From Microcystis panniformis FACHB-1757 (GTDB taxonomy: Bacteria; Cyanobacteriota; Cyanobacteriia; Cyanobacteriales; Microcystaceae): DNA of 64,000 nucleotides. The number at the start of each line of letters is the position of its first letter. Position 1 is the first letter of the stretch. A model generated the notes under the pieces. That model had not been told where the DNA came from, ran no database searches, and saw only the letters and a list, made by a program, of their open reading frames with translations. The position numbers and the translations under genes are program-made. Shown here in pieces: positions 42,732 to 51,488 of the stretch. Where the stretch lies: NCBI RefSeq assembly GCF_001264245.1, contig NZ_CP011339.1, positions 3,720,001 to 3,784,000 on the forward strand. The letters run 5' to 3'.

Positions 42732-45700
42732 TTAAAATGTGAATGGTTTTATTTTCTCAGTACACAGGGATAGTGCTTCTCGTTTTTCGGGACGAGTCCT
42801 GAGATAATCTTCTAACCAAAGACAACCTCGATCGAGCAATTTTTGTAAATAATTATATTCTGTTTCTAAGGGCCATCGATGCTTTTGACCATCCCTAGAA
42901 ATAATCACAATTTCTTGACCATCAGGACTAAAAGTGATCCCATAGACGATATCCTCTTCTATTTTAAACTCGGAGCGCAAATTTCCGTCAATGTCCCAGC
43001 GTCTAGCTGTACCATCCCTTGAAATAGCGGCGATTTTTTCACCATCAGGACTAAAACTAACTCCATAAACGGGAAAAGAATCGGTTTTAATCTCCTTTAA
43101 AAGATTGCCCTGTAAATCCCAAATTTTAATCTTTCCCCGAGTAGCAGTAGCAATTTTTTGATGATCAGGAGAAAACACCAAATCATAGATAATACTATCA
43201 TCAACTGTCCAAGACTTAATCAATTGAGGACGATGATTATTTAAGTGCCAGTATTGAACTTTTCCATCGCTTGTTCCCGTGATTATTGCTGTTCCCTCTC
43301 CATTAAAAGCAAGACTATAAATCGGTACTTGACTAGCGGTAAATTCTTGAAGCATTGTTCCTTTTTGACTCCAGATTTGGACTTTTCCATTTCTTCCTGT
43401 AATCGCCATCTGATTACTATCGGGATGAAAAGCAATACTATAGATTGAACGCATTTTTGTGGCAAATTCTCTAATTTTTTTTCCCTGGGAATCGAGTAAA
43501 GTAATCTGACCATCTTTATTAGCAATAGCGATAATATTGCCCTGGGAATTAATGCTAACACTGGTATTATCGGCCCTAGCTTGATTTAAATTGTTCAGCT
43601 GCCAAATTTTAGCCGTTTCATCACTCGATCCAGTTACCACCTCTTTTCCATCTTGACTAAATACAGCAGTAAAAACTGATTCTTGATGTCCTCTGAGAGT
43701 AGTTATTTCTTCTCCTTGCAGTCCCCAAATTTTAGCACTACCGTCACTAGATGCGGTAATTATAAACTGGCCATCAGGACTAAAATTAACACTGTTGACA
43801 AAATCTTGATGTCCCCGGAAAGTCGCTCTTAAATTTCCCTGTAAATCCCAGATTTTAGCAGTTTTATCGGCCGCTGCCCCGGCAATTTTTTGACCGTCAG
43901 GACTAAAATTAACACTATAAAAAGCCTCAATATTTTCTTGACCTAAACTCAAGATAATTTTACCTGATAAATCCCAGATTTTAATCGTACCATCCCGGGA
44001 AGCAGTGGCAATTTTTTGACCATCGGGACTAAAACTAGCTGCATCTATCGATCTTTTATGTCCCTTAAATACCTGTAAAGTTTCACCTGATAAATTCCAT
44101 AATCTAGCGGTTTTATCCCTGGAAGTAGTCACAATTTTTTGACCATCGGGACTAAAACTAACACTATAAACTGATTCTTTATGGTCAGGATAGGTGACTA
44201 AATTTTGTCCTTGCAAGTTCCAAATTTTGGCGGTTTTATCTTCAGAAGCGGTGGCAATTTTTTGACCATCGGGACTAAAACTAACACTATAAACTGCTCC
44301 CTGATGACCTGTCAAAGTTTGAATATTCTCACTTTTTTGATTCCAAATTTTTACCGTCCCATCTTGAGAAGCAGTAGCTATTTTTTGACCATCGGGACTA
44401 ATACTAACACTATAAATAGTTCCTCGGTGTCCTTGCAGTTGGTTTTTTTCTTGAATGCGATCTAAAATTTGTTGTAGGGTAATAATTGGACTGGTAGCAG
44501 GATATTTACTCAAGGTTTGGTCATCAGTAACGATATTTTTTAAACTATTTACTGCTTGCATGGCCGCAATTAAAGATTCTAATTGTTCAAATTGAAATTG
44601 TTGCCAATAACTATCACCCTTGCGCTGTAATTGAATGCCTAGTTGAGCGGTTTCCACTTGCTGCCACGCTTGTTTTACCTGAATAAAAGCTAAGAGAGAA
44701 CCCAAGAGAGAAGCAATTAAAATTACCGAGCCAATTTGAATTCTTTTGGTAGCTTTTTGGTGAGCGATTGCTAGAATTTTATTAGCTTGTCTCTGAGTTT
44801 CTAGGCTAATTTCTGCCTCTCTTTTATCGAGATTTTGACTAGCAGTTAAAAACTGATAATCAAGATTACTTAGGCTTTTTCCCTGAGACCAATCAAGGGC
44901 ATTATTTAAAGCTTTTCCGCGTAAAAGCCGTGATTCATCGGTATAATTAGACTGTTGCCACGCGGCGACCGCTTCTGAGTAGGGACGCAATTGCTCTAAT
45001 TGTTTTTCCACCCAATTGAGATTAAATATTTCTCGATAAATAGGATTATAAACTACTAATTGATTATCCTTTTTTACCACTAACCCAGATAACCTTAATT
45101 CCCCTTGTTCTGGACTATCATCGCAGAGGATCGACCCCTTTTCTAAAATTTGTTGATAGATACCTAACAAACGACCCGCTTTGTCTTGATTTCTTAACAA
45201 GCGATCGGCAATAGTTCGCAGATGAACCGGTTCATCTTGAGATTCCCAATTATTAATAATTCTCTCTTTGATCAGCGTCTCAATATCTAAATTACTTTCC
45301 AGCAATAGCTGACAGATTTTCTGGGTTAAAAATGGCTGTCCTCCCGTCCAAAAAATAATTTTTTCTAAGCAGTCGGGTTGATAATTACTTTGACTGGATA
45401 ATCCTGCGGCTAAAGGAGCAATTTCTGCCAGATTAAATCCCGTTAATTCGATCGCTTGGCCGATATTAAAAGATGTTTGGGTCTTTTCGCGAATTAAATC
45501 TGCCGGGGTAGCCACACCGAATAAAGCGAAAGTAATTCTTTCATACTGGGAATTTTCCGCTCTTTGGTTATAACAATAACGAATCAGGGAAAAAAAGTCA
45601 TCTAGAGAAAACTGTAAACTGAGAATTTTATCAATCTCGTCGATAAAAATATATATTTTCTCTCCCCTACAATAAACTAATAAAACTTCCTCAATAAATT

Positions 45701-46058
45701 GTCCCAAACGCTGCACGGGGGGTAAATCCTCTCGCTCGCGCAACCAGGATTTAAGATTAATTTTTCCCGTCAGATTAAATCCTAAAAACAAACGGGTGAT
45801 CACGCCGTTATACCATTGGGATAAATTATCATTACTGCCAAGACTGGTTATATCTACGGACGCGCAATCCATGCCCAATTGCTGTAAAATATGGGTCACT
45901 CGTACCCTTAAACTGGATTTACCCATCTGACGACAGTTGAAAACGTAGCAAAATTGACCATTTTTCAACGCCGTTAACAGTTCTCGGTCGGCATTTCTCT
46001 CGATATAGGTAGGATGGTTATAGGCAAGACTACCCCCGACACGATATTGATAATTCAT
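42732..46058 (-). CDS. STAND AAA-like ATPase with 13 C-terminal WD40 repeats
   Basis: 1108 aa. The N-terminal AAA-like domain has GGSLAYNHPTYIERNADREL, Walker A FNCRQMGKSS, Walker B KIYIFIDEIDKI and the conserved GGQPFLTQKICQLL helix. A membrane helix (GSVILIASLLGSLLAFIQV) lies near 443-461. About 13 WD40 blades follow (SVSFSPDGQKIATAS...TAKIWNL type), enough for two propellers. Several adjacent blades are nearly identical at DNA level, so repeat number may vary. Such proteins are common in filamentous and bloom-forming cyanobacteria; some STAND proteins are phage sensors, but this one is untested. It begins 54 bp outside the composite element, on the opposite strand. Confidence 0.87.
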   Translation of the reverse strand: MNYQYRVGGSLAYNHPTYIERNADRELLTALKNGQFCYVFNCRQMGKSSLRVRVTHILQQLGMDCASVDITSLGSNDNLSQWYNGVITRLFLGFNLTGKINLKSWLREREDLPPVQRLGQFIEEVLLVYCRGEKIYIFIDEIDKILSLQFSLDDFFSLIRYCYNQRAENSQYERITFALFGVATPADLIREKTQTSFNIGQAIELTGFNLAEIAPLAAGLSSQSNYQPDCLEKIIFWTGGQPFLTQKICQLLLESNLDIETLIKERIINNWESQDEPVHLRTIADRLLRNQDKAGRLLGIYQQILEKGSILCDDSPEQGELRLSGLVVKKDNQLVVYNPIYREIFNLNWVEKQLEQLRPYSEAVAAWQQSNYTDESRLLRGKALNNALDWSQGKSLSNLDYQFLTASQNLDKREAEISLETQRQANKILAIAHQKATKRIQIGSVILIASLLGSLLAFIQVKQAWQQVETAQLGIQLQRKGDSYWQQFQFEQLESLIAAMQAVNSLKNIVTDDQTLSKYPATSPIITLQQILDRIQEKNQLQGHRGTIYSVSISPDGQKIATASQDGTVKIWNQKSENIQTLTGHQGAVYSVSFSPDGQKIATASEDKTAKIWNLQGQNLVTYPDHKESVYSVSFSPDGQKIVTTSRDKTARLWNLSGETLQVFKGHKRSIDAASFSPDGQKIATASRDGTIKIWDLSGKIILSLGQENIEAFYSVNFSPDGQKIAGAAADKTAKIWDLQGNLRATFRGHQDFVNSVNFSPDGQFIITASSDGSAKIWGLQGEEITTLRGHQESVFTAVFSQDGKEVVTGSSDETAKIWQLNNLNQARADNTSVSINSQGNIIAIANKDGQITLLDSQGKKIREFATKMRSIYSIAFHPDSNQMAITGRNGKVQIWSQKGTMLQEFTASQVPIYSLAFNGEGTAIITGTSDGKVQYWHLNNHRPQLIKSWTVDDSIIYDLVFSPDHQKIATATRGKIKIWDLQGNLLKEIKTDSFPVYGVSFSPDGEKIAAISRDGTARRWDIDGNLRSEFKIEEDIVYGITFSPDGQEIVIISRDGQKHRWPLETEYNYLQKLLDRGCLWLEDYLRTRPEKREALSLCTEKIKPFTF

Positions 46059-46171
46059 TATCCTTAAACAAAATTATTTCAATGTCACCAACGGAAATAA
46101 AATAGACAATTGTGATTTATATATCTATAATGCAAGGATAATCGCTATTGACAACCTATCCCAAGGCAATT

Positions 46172-46528
46172 ATGAAGAAAACTTTTTTCACCTCCATCGC
46201 CGTTAGTGCCACCCTCGTCAGTGGTATTGTTTTAGGTACTCTTGATGCTGGCAGTGCCTCTGCTTGTGCTTTCGCTAAAGCTAAAGGCATTTTTGGCAGC
46301 AATACCACCTTCCATCTGGATCCTAACAAACTTATTTTAGGGGTTGCCGCCGCTACAGGAGCAATCACCGTAGCTGGTGTTTTAAGCTACCGTCGTTTTC
46401 ACCCTGGGCAGCCTCCCGAAGATGCCACCGCTAACCTGCCGTCGGTATTTCCTATCCCCATTCCCCCCGCAGCTTTAAATCAGGCAGTGGAAGTGGAAGA
46501 AGCGGCAGAAACCAGCAAAATCTCCTAA
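46172..46528 (+). CDS. Secreted or membrane-anchored hypothetical protein, 118 aa
   Basis: Started at the ATG at 46172 (MKKTFFTSIAVSATLVSGIV) rather than the TTG at 46148, because this gives a clean signal peptide ending near SASACA. A second hydrophobic segment (LILGVAAATGAITVAGVLSY) is followed by RRFHPGQPPED and an acidic Ala/Glu-rich tail. I know no family. A strong terminator follows the stop. Confidence 0.65.
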   Translation: MKKTFFTSIAVSATLVSGIVLGTLDAGSASACAFAKAKGIFGSNTTFHLDPNKLILGVAAATGAITVAGVLSYRRFHPGQPPEDATANLPSVFPIPIPPAALNQAVEVEEAAETSKIS

Positions 46529-46547
46529 AAATCCGCTATATTTCCTC

Positions 46548-46598
46548 AAAAAAGGTGTTGGCATCCCCGCAGCTTTCCAGCTAGGCAACACCTTTTTC
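46548..46598 (+). terminator. Rho-independent terminator
   Basis: AAAAAGGTGTTG and CAACACCTTTTT form a 12-bp stem around a 24-base loop that has its own small stem (AGCTTTCCAGCT), followed by T. It lies 20 bp after the stop of the preceding gene. Confidence 0.85.
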
Positions 46599-46681
46599 TG
46601 CCTAATTGTGTCCCAGTTATCAGAATTTCCAGCCATTTTTAAGTTATGTTAAAAGGTGCAACCGTACCACCAGAGGTAAAG

Positions 46682-46882
46682 ATGGGCAACTCTACCACAT
46701 TTTCTGACACCCCACTTCGCAAAGATCATCACACTTGGGAGCATTTAAAACAAGCCATCGCCGCTAGTTCCGGTTTTCGGCGTTGGCAGCAAGAACAACT
46801 AGAATCAGGTAAAAATAGAGACGATGCTGATGCTCGCATTTGTTCCTATCTACGGGAAACTTTAGAAACTTTAGCCTACTAG
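46682..46882 (+). CDS. Conserved cyanobacterial small protein, 66 aa
   Basis: Start chosen at ATG 46682 (MGNSTTFSDTPLRKDHHTWE), which has AGAGG at a good distance upstream; an ATG at 46646 would add 12 residues. The rest reads HLKQAIAASSGFRRWQQEQL and ends DADARICSYLRETLETLAY. It looks like a small soluble helical protein. I believe similar proteins are conserved in cyanobacteria, but I know no function. A terminator follows directly. Confidence 0.7.
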   Translation: MGNSTTFSDTPLRKDHHTWEHLKQAIAASSGFRRWQQEQLESGKNRDDADARICSYLRETLETLAY

Positions 46883-46888
46883 ATTGAT

Positions 46889-46923
46889 GCTCCCCAGCTA
46901 TGACGGCATGGGGACTTTTTTGT
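46889..46923 (+). terminator. Rho-independent terminator
   Basis: TCCCCA and TGGGGA pair around a 12-base loop and are followed by CTTTTTT, seven bases after the small protein gene's stop. Confidence 0.85.
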
Positions 46924-46946
46924 CCGTTTAAGCTAATTTGCGGGCC

Positions 46947-47870
46947 TTATTTTCTGCGCGCCTCGTAACCCAACAACCAGACAAAAGCGACAATTAAAGG
47001 CAGGAAATAATAAATAGCTCGATAGGCGATTAAAGAGCCTAAAAGCTCGGCATTAGATACATATTCGGGGCGTAATCTCAGCATGATAAACTCAAAAACC
47101 CCTATTCCCCCCGGCACATTGCTTAATACCCCTGCCGTCATGGCAAATACATAGAGACCGAAAAATCCTAAAAACGAAGTATTGTAGCTGCCCGGGAGAA
47201 GAAGATAGAGAACTCTAGCGGCTAATATCCAATCAATAAAAGTCAACAAAATCAAAGCCAGGGAAAGAGTCCAAGAGGGTAAATAGATGTTTTCTTTGCC
47301 GATTTTTATTGGTTTTTTATAGGTGAGAGTCAAGAAAAAATATCCCGTAACCAAGAATAAAAAAATTACTCCTAAAGGTTTAGTAGTTAAAAAAGGTAAT
47401 TTTAAAAGTTGAGGAATCCGTTGGGGATCGAGGAGGAAACTTATACCACCAATGCCTAACATTCCTAACCAAAAGCTTAAATGGGTAAAAGTGATAACTT
47501 TGGCAATATCCACCACCCCCACCCCCGCAGGAGTATAGAAACGATAACGGATAGCAGTCCCAGAAAATAAGGTTAAACCAATGGTATTACCAAGAGCATA
47601 ACTGATAAAAGCAGTGCGGATAATAGTGCCTAAAGCTAAGGGATGCTTGATATAATAAAAACCTAGGCGATCATAACCCGTCATCGACAAATAACCCAAA
47701 GCCATGCAAAAAATAGCTTCTAGCTGACGACTTGTGGTAATATGATCCACACTAGCCAAGAGTTGGGCAAAAGTGTAGTGTTTAAATTCTTGACTAATTG
47801 CCCAGACCGCTAGAATAAATAAACTCAAAGACAGGATAATCGGAGCAAAACGCCGGATTTTTTTATACAT
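46947..47870 (-). CDS. LPG synthase transmembrane domain / UPF0104 family protein
   Basis: 307 aa with about eight membrane helices. The segments GYDRLGFYYIKHPLALG, ISYALGNTIGLTLFSGTAIRYRFYT and AGVLSNVPGGIGVFEFIMLRL are the flippase-like MprF N-terminal/YbhN (UPF0104) signature. The catalytic aminoacyl-transferase domain of MprF is absent. The family includes lipid flippases and uncharacterised membrane proteins. The gene is divergent from the 47909 gene, with 38 bp between the starts, so their promoters overlap. Confidence 0.85.
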   Translation of the reverse strand: MYKKIRRFAPIILSLSLFILAVWAISQEFKHYTFAQLLASVDHITTSRQLEAIFCMALGYLSMTGYDRLGFYYIKHPLALGTIIRTAFISYALGNTIGLTLFSGTAIRYRFYTPAGVGVVDIAKVITFTHLSFWLGMLGIGGISFLLDPQRIPQLLKLPFLTTKPLGVIFLFLVTGYFFLTLTYKKPIKIGKENIYLPSWTLSLALILLTFIDWILAARVLYLLLPGSYNTSFLGFFGLYVFAMTAGVLSNVPGGIGVFEFIMLRLRPEYVSNAELLGSLIAYRAIYYFLPLIVAFVWLLGYEARRK

Positions 47871-47908
47871 CTTACTTTTTACGAATTACTTTTGACTCAT
47901 TAAAATTT

Positions 47909-48412
47909 ATGAAAAGATCAAAGTTAGATTTAGCTAAACGTTTAAATCGATCCCGAAAAAGGAAATATGATAAATTCCTGACTTCCTCCTTATATTTAAC
48001 AATTATTCTGGGTTTATTTTATCTACTCTACCTCAATCTTCCTTGGTCTTTTCATCTTTTTGTGCATTGGGCGACTAAAGGGGGTGATTTAGACAAAATT
48101 CCTGCCAAATTTTATGCAGAACTTAATCAATTGTGTTTGAGAGCAGATAGTGCGGGGGAAGTAAAAACGAGAAACTATACAGAACATACAGAAATCGCCG
48201 AATCTCTTGGTACATTTAGATGTACTTTAGTTAATGGTGGTCAAGAATGGTTAATAGAAGATTATAAATCTTTTAATTCTGCCGATGAAGCGATTTTAGG
48301 CACTCAGTTAGCGGTTTTTATCGCCGAGATTTTGGGAACGGATTATAGTTATAACATTCGCGCTTATATTCCCAATACTAAGTATCAAATAGCTCCCAAA
48401 ACCAAATCCTAG
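47909..48412 (+). CDS. Hypothetical protein with one membrane helix, 167 aa
   Basis: Basic N-terminus (MKRSKLDLAKRLNRSRKRK), one membrane helix (LTIILGLFYLLYLNLPWSF) near 28-48 and a soluble C-terminal domain (IPAKFYAELNQLCLRADSAG, FRCTLVNGGQEWLIEDYKS). Two cysteines in the soluble part could form a disulfide outside the membrane. No family recognised. It is divergently transcribed from the UPF0104 gene. Confidence 0.65.
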   Translation: MKRSKLDLAKRLNRSRKRKYDKFLTSSLYLTIILGLFYLLYLNLPWSFHLFVHWATKGGDLDKIPAKFYAELNQLCLRADSAGEVKTRNYTEHTEIAESLGTFRCTLVNGGQEWLIEDYKSFNSADEAILGTQLAVFIAEILGTDYSYNIRAYIPNTKYQIAPKTKS

Positions 48413-48449
48413 ACTAGGGATGGGTTTCTCACCCATCCTTAGAAAAAAA

Positions 48450-49295
48450 TTAGTTTTCCGATACGGGTTTTGGTCGGGAAGGCCGAGGGATAGGGGATTG
48501 TCCGGGGGTAAAAGGTCGTTTTTCTCCTTCCCCCGAGGGATGACGATTTTTATCAAAAGGCTTTTTAAAACCTCCCTTACCCATCGGTTTTTTCTTGCTG
48601 GCAAAACCGAGGTCTAAACCTTCCAAAATAGTTAAGGCATCTCCTTTAAGTTGTACCTGAAAATCCCAAAAACGACTGATCGGTTTACCAGATAAAGTAC
48701 CGCGCAATTTTAGTTTAAAGAACTTGGGTTTGTCCGCTTCAGTTTTGGGCATTTGTCGGATTTTGACCACTACCGCTTGATTTTCCCGTTCGGTAAAGAT
48801 GACTTCGCCTCGAATCGAGAAATAACCCGGGGTAGAAGCGAGGAGAGGCTCTATCTCTGGATCATCTTCCTTTTTCAGGGTTTCTGGTTCCCAAACACCG
48901 ACAATCTGAACATGAAGGGCATCATTTTCCTGACGGGTGCGCGGATAAACCACCCAAAGATGGGGTTTTTCCAGATCGAGATGATTTTTGACCAAACTGA
49001 TCACCCGACCGAGAATCACAGCATCGATCAGAGTACCATCGGCAGTTAAAATATTGCCTTTAGTTAATTGTTCCTCCGATCGCTGATAATGGCCATAGAC
49101 GAGACCGATCGCCCGATACTGCCGCAGATGACTGGGAGGGGGATCGGTTGTTGACGTTTGACTTCTTCGGGGTGGCTGACTCTACGGCTAAATCAGCCTC
49201 GGTATGGGGGGATTCAAGGGGGACTTCCTGAATTTCCACTTCAGGGGTCGGGGGGTTTTCGGTGATTCGGTAAACCGATTCCCAGGACGATTCAT
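48450..49295 (-). CDS. Conserved hypothetical protein (three 1-base losses in G/C runs)
   Basis: As given, only the last 189 codons (from 49019) are open. Reading from the ATG at 49295, preceded by AGGAG at 49302-49306, the frame is recovered by adding one base to each of three plus-strand G runs: G6 at 49250-49255, G4 at 49169-49172 and G5 at 49138-49142. The product (282 aa) then runs MNRPGNRFTESPKTPPTPEV, RQQPIPPPSHLRQYRAIGLV, YGHYQRSEEQLTKGNILTAD into AVILGRVISLVKNHLDLEKP. The body is a conserved cyanobacterial family of unknown function; the C-terminal tail is basic and Pro/Gly-rich (KPMGKGGFKKPFDKNRH), suggesting nucleic-acid binding. Confidence 0.75.
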
Positions 49296-49328
49296 ATCAC
49301 ACTCCTAGCGGCGGAGACACATAGTAAA

Positions 49329-49534
49329 TTAGTAATCAAGCAAGTCAAAAGCGCGATCTGGGGGGTTACAATAACCCTCTAGGGCGACTCTACTGGCATC
49401 TAATATATTAAGAACCATGATCTTTTGACTGTCAACCCAGTCAAAACCCTTTTGAGTCTTGACCGTTTGCCCATTGTACTTAATAAAGAGCGGCCAATTC
49501 GATCGATCCCCTGATCAAATCTCCAGATTTCCAT
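49329..49534 (-). CDS. Small hypothetical protein, 68 aa (1-base loss in a C run)
   Basis: From the ATG at 49534 the minus strand reads MEIWRFDQG and then loses frame. Adding one base to the C4 run at 49508-49511 gives DRSNWPLFIKYNGQTVKTQ, GFDWVDSQKIMVLNILDASR and a stop at 49329 after RAFDLLDY. The frame is convincingly protein-like and a GAGAGGA ribosome site precedes it. It lies 34 bp upstream of the 49295 gene on the same strand, so the two are probably an operon. Family unknown. Confidence 0.5.
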
Positions 49535-49569
49535 AACATTTTCCTCTCTGTCCCCTCGCACCCCAGTCT

Positions 49570-50400
49570 ATGAAAGCCTCTCTCTCTCACCGTCGTTGGC
49601 TGTCCATCGGTCTCGTCCTGATGTTATTTGCTTTGCTGTCTTTCTCGATCATGCCGCTATTGACTTCTATTCTCCAGAGTCAGCACTCCTCGGTACAGAG
49701 TCATCTGTCCGCAGTGGAACAAGAGAAATTGGCCAGTCAAGCACTAGGTTATCAGATGGTTTTAGAGCGTGAACCCGATAATCAGGCGGCTTTGCGGGGA
49801 TTATTAGATACTCGCCTACAGCAGGGGGATTTAAGGCAAGCGATCGAACCTTTAGAAAAATTAGCGCAACTTAACCCCCAACAATCCGATTATCTGCTAC
49901 TTTTGGCGGAAGCGAAACAGCAAATAGAGGACTATGCAGGAGCCACAGGCAGTTATCGCGCTCTTTTAGCCTCCCATCCCCAAGAGCTGCGGGCCTTAAC
50001 TGGATTAACTAATTTATTTCTTAGCCAAAACCGCCCGATCGAGGCGATTAGTCTGGTCAAAGATACGCTCGATCGCGCTTTAAAAGCTGCTGCCGATCCC
50101 AATAATCCTGCTAGTTTAATCGATATCGTTTCCGTTCAGTTACTTTTAGGCAAAATCTATTTCGAGCAGCAAAATTATCCGGAAGCTTTAAACGCCTATA
50201 AACAAGCTCAACAGATGGATGTTAACGATTTCCGACCGATTTTGGCAGCGGCGATCGTACTGAAAGAACAGGGCAAAAATCAAGAGGCTCAACCCCTCTT
50301 TCAAGATGCTCTCAGTCGCGCTCCTTTTGCCTATAGACAGGAGATTCAGACCCTAGCCGACGAAAATAACAAAATTGAAGCCACAGCCCCTAATCAGTGA
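49570..50400 (+). CDS. TPR-repeat protein with N-terminal membrane anchor
   Basis: 276 aa. A single hydrophobic helix (LSIGLVLMLFALLSFSIMPL) near 12-31 acts as signal anchor. At least four tetratricopeptide repeats follow (MVLEREPDNQAALRGLLDTR, PLEKLAQLNPQQSDYLLLLA, GATGSYRALLASHPQELRAL, YPEALNAYKQAQQMDVNDF). TPR proteins are protein-binding scaffolds; the partner is unknown. It is probably anchored in the plasma or thylakoid membrane. mutM is convergent, 23 bp away. Confidence 0.82.
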   Translation: MKASLSHRRWLSIGLVLMLFALLSFSIMPLLTSILQSQHSSVQSHLSAVEQEKLASQALGYQMVLEREPDNQAALRGLLDTRLQQGDLRQAIEPLEKLAQLNPQQSDYLLLLAEAKQQIEDYAGATGSYRALLASHPQELRALTGLTNLFLSQNRPIEAISLVKDTLDRALKAAADPNNPASLIDIVSVQLLLGKIYFEQQNYPEALNAYKQAQQMDVNDFRPILAAAIVLKEQGKNQEAQPLFQDALSRAPFAYRQEIQTLADENNKIEATAPNQ

Positions 50401-50423
50401 GCAGCTTTTTTTTCCTTTCTGCC

Positions 50424-51266
50424 CTATCCCCTTGAGACTTGACATTGGGGACAAAAATGAGAGGAGCGTCCACTTAATTTAATTCTGGCAATAGTTGCAC
50501 CGCAAAGGCGACAATTTTCGCCAGTACGACCATAAACCCAGGCCATCGAGCCATAATTGCCATTAACTCCCGTAACGTGGAGAAAATCGCTAAAACTGGT
50601 GCCGCCTTCAGCGATCGCTGCTTCCAATACAGAAATAATGTTTTTTGTCAATAAGTCTATTTGCTCAATTTTTAAGAGATTGGCGGCAGTTTGGGGATGG
50701 ATACCACTTTTAAAAAGAACTTCATCCGCGTAGATATTGCCAATTCCTGCCACCACATTTTGATCGAGGAGAAAAGTTTTAATCGGACGACGACTTTTTT
50801 GACAGTGACTATAGAGATAATCGGGGGTAAAATTGCGATCAAAGGGTTCCAGTCCCAGTTTTTTGAGACCAGTAATCACGCTTTCTGGGGTTTTATCGGC
50901 GGCAATCCACCAAATTTTCCCGAAAGTGCGGGTATCAACAAAGCGCAATTCTTGCTGATTGGCAAAAAAGAAGCGTAAGCGCGTATGAATCGGCAGGGGA
51001 GTGGTATCTTTTACCCAGAGCAATTGTCCGGTCATACGCAGATGAACCCCGATACTGCTACCATTATCTAAATTGGCGAGGAGATATTTGCCTCGGCGCT
51101 GCCAATTGGTAATCGTAGTCTGAGTAATTCCTTGCAGAAAAGTTGCCTCGCAATTAGGGTAGGCTAGGGTACGCTGTAATAATACTTCCCCACCGATAAT
51201 TTTTTTGCCCTGGGTAACTTGATTTAACCCGCGACGCACCGTTTCTACTTCTGGCAATTCTGGCAT
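50424..51266 (-). CDS. mutM: Formamidopyrimidine-DNA glycosylase
   Basis: 280 aa. MPELPEVETVRRGL has the catalytic Pro2/Glu3, and RTFGKIWW, GIGNIYADEVLF (helix-two-turn-helix) and a C-terminal zinc finger CRLCGATIARIKLSGRSSHF(C)PQC are all present. It excises 8-oxoguanine and FapyG and nicks at the abasic site. The length is normal. A MITE lies 70 bp upstream of its start. Confidence 0.95.
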   Translation of the reverse strand: MPELPEVETVRRGLNQVTQGKKIIGGEVLLQRTLAYPNCEATFLQGITQTTITNWQRRGKYLLANLDNGSSIGVHLRMTGQLLWVKDTTPLPIHTRLRFFFANQQELRFVDTRTFGKIWWIAADKTPESVITGLKKLGLEPFDRNFTPDYLYSHCQKSRRPIKTFLLDQNVVAGIGNIYADEVLFKSGIHPQTAANLLKIEQIDLLTKNIISVLEAAIAEGGTSFSDFLHVTGVNGNYGSMAWVYGRTGENCRLCGATIARIKLSGRSSHFCPQCQVSRG

Positions 51267-51337
51267 ATAAGTGATTGAACAAAATTAAGTTCTTGGTTAG
51301 GGTAGGCAAAAGGAAAAAGATAGATAAACAGAACTTT

Positions 51338-51456
51338 TTAAGTAAGTGATTCTAATTAAATATAAGATAGATTTTGCCTCTGATCCCCCCTGCCCCCCTT
51401 GATAAGGGGGGTGCCGATAGGTGGGGGGATCAGAAAATTTTTAACACCTACCTACT
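51338..51456 (+). repeat. MITE, TTAAGTAG-ended element copy 3
   Basis: 119 bp, same orientation as the copy at 33854-33976 and almost identical in the central hairpin (GATCCCCCCTGCCCCCC and GGGGGGATC). It fills most of the gap between mutM and ccs1. Confidence 0.8.
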
Positions 51457-51488
51457 GATCGGCAAACGACACCAGATTAACGTCGATT

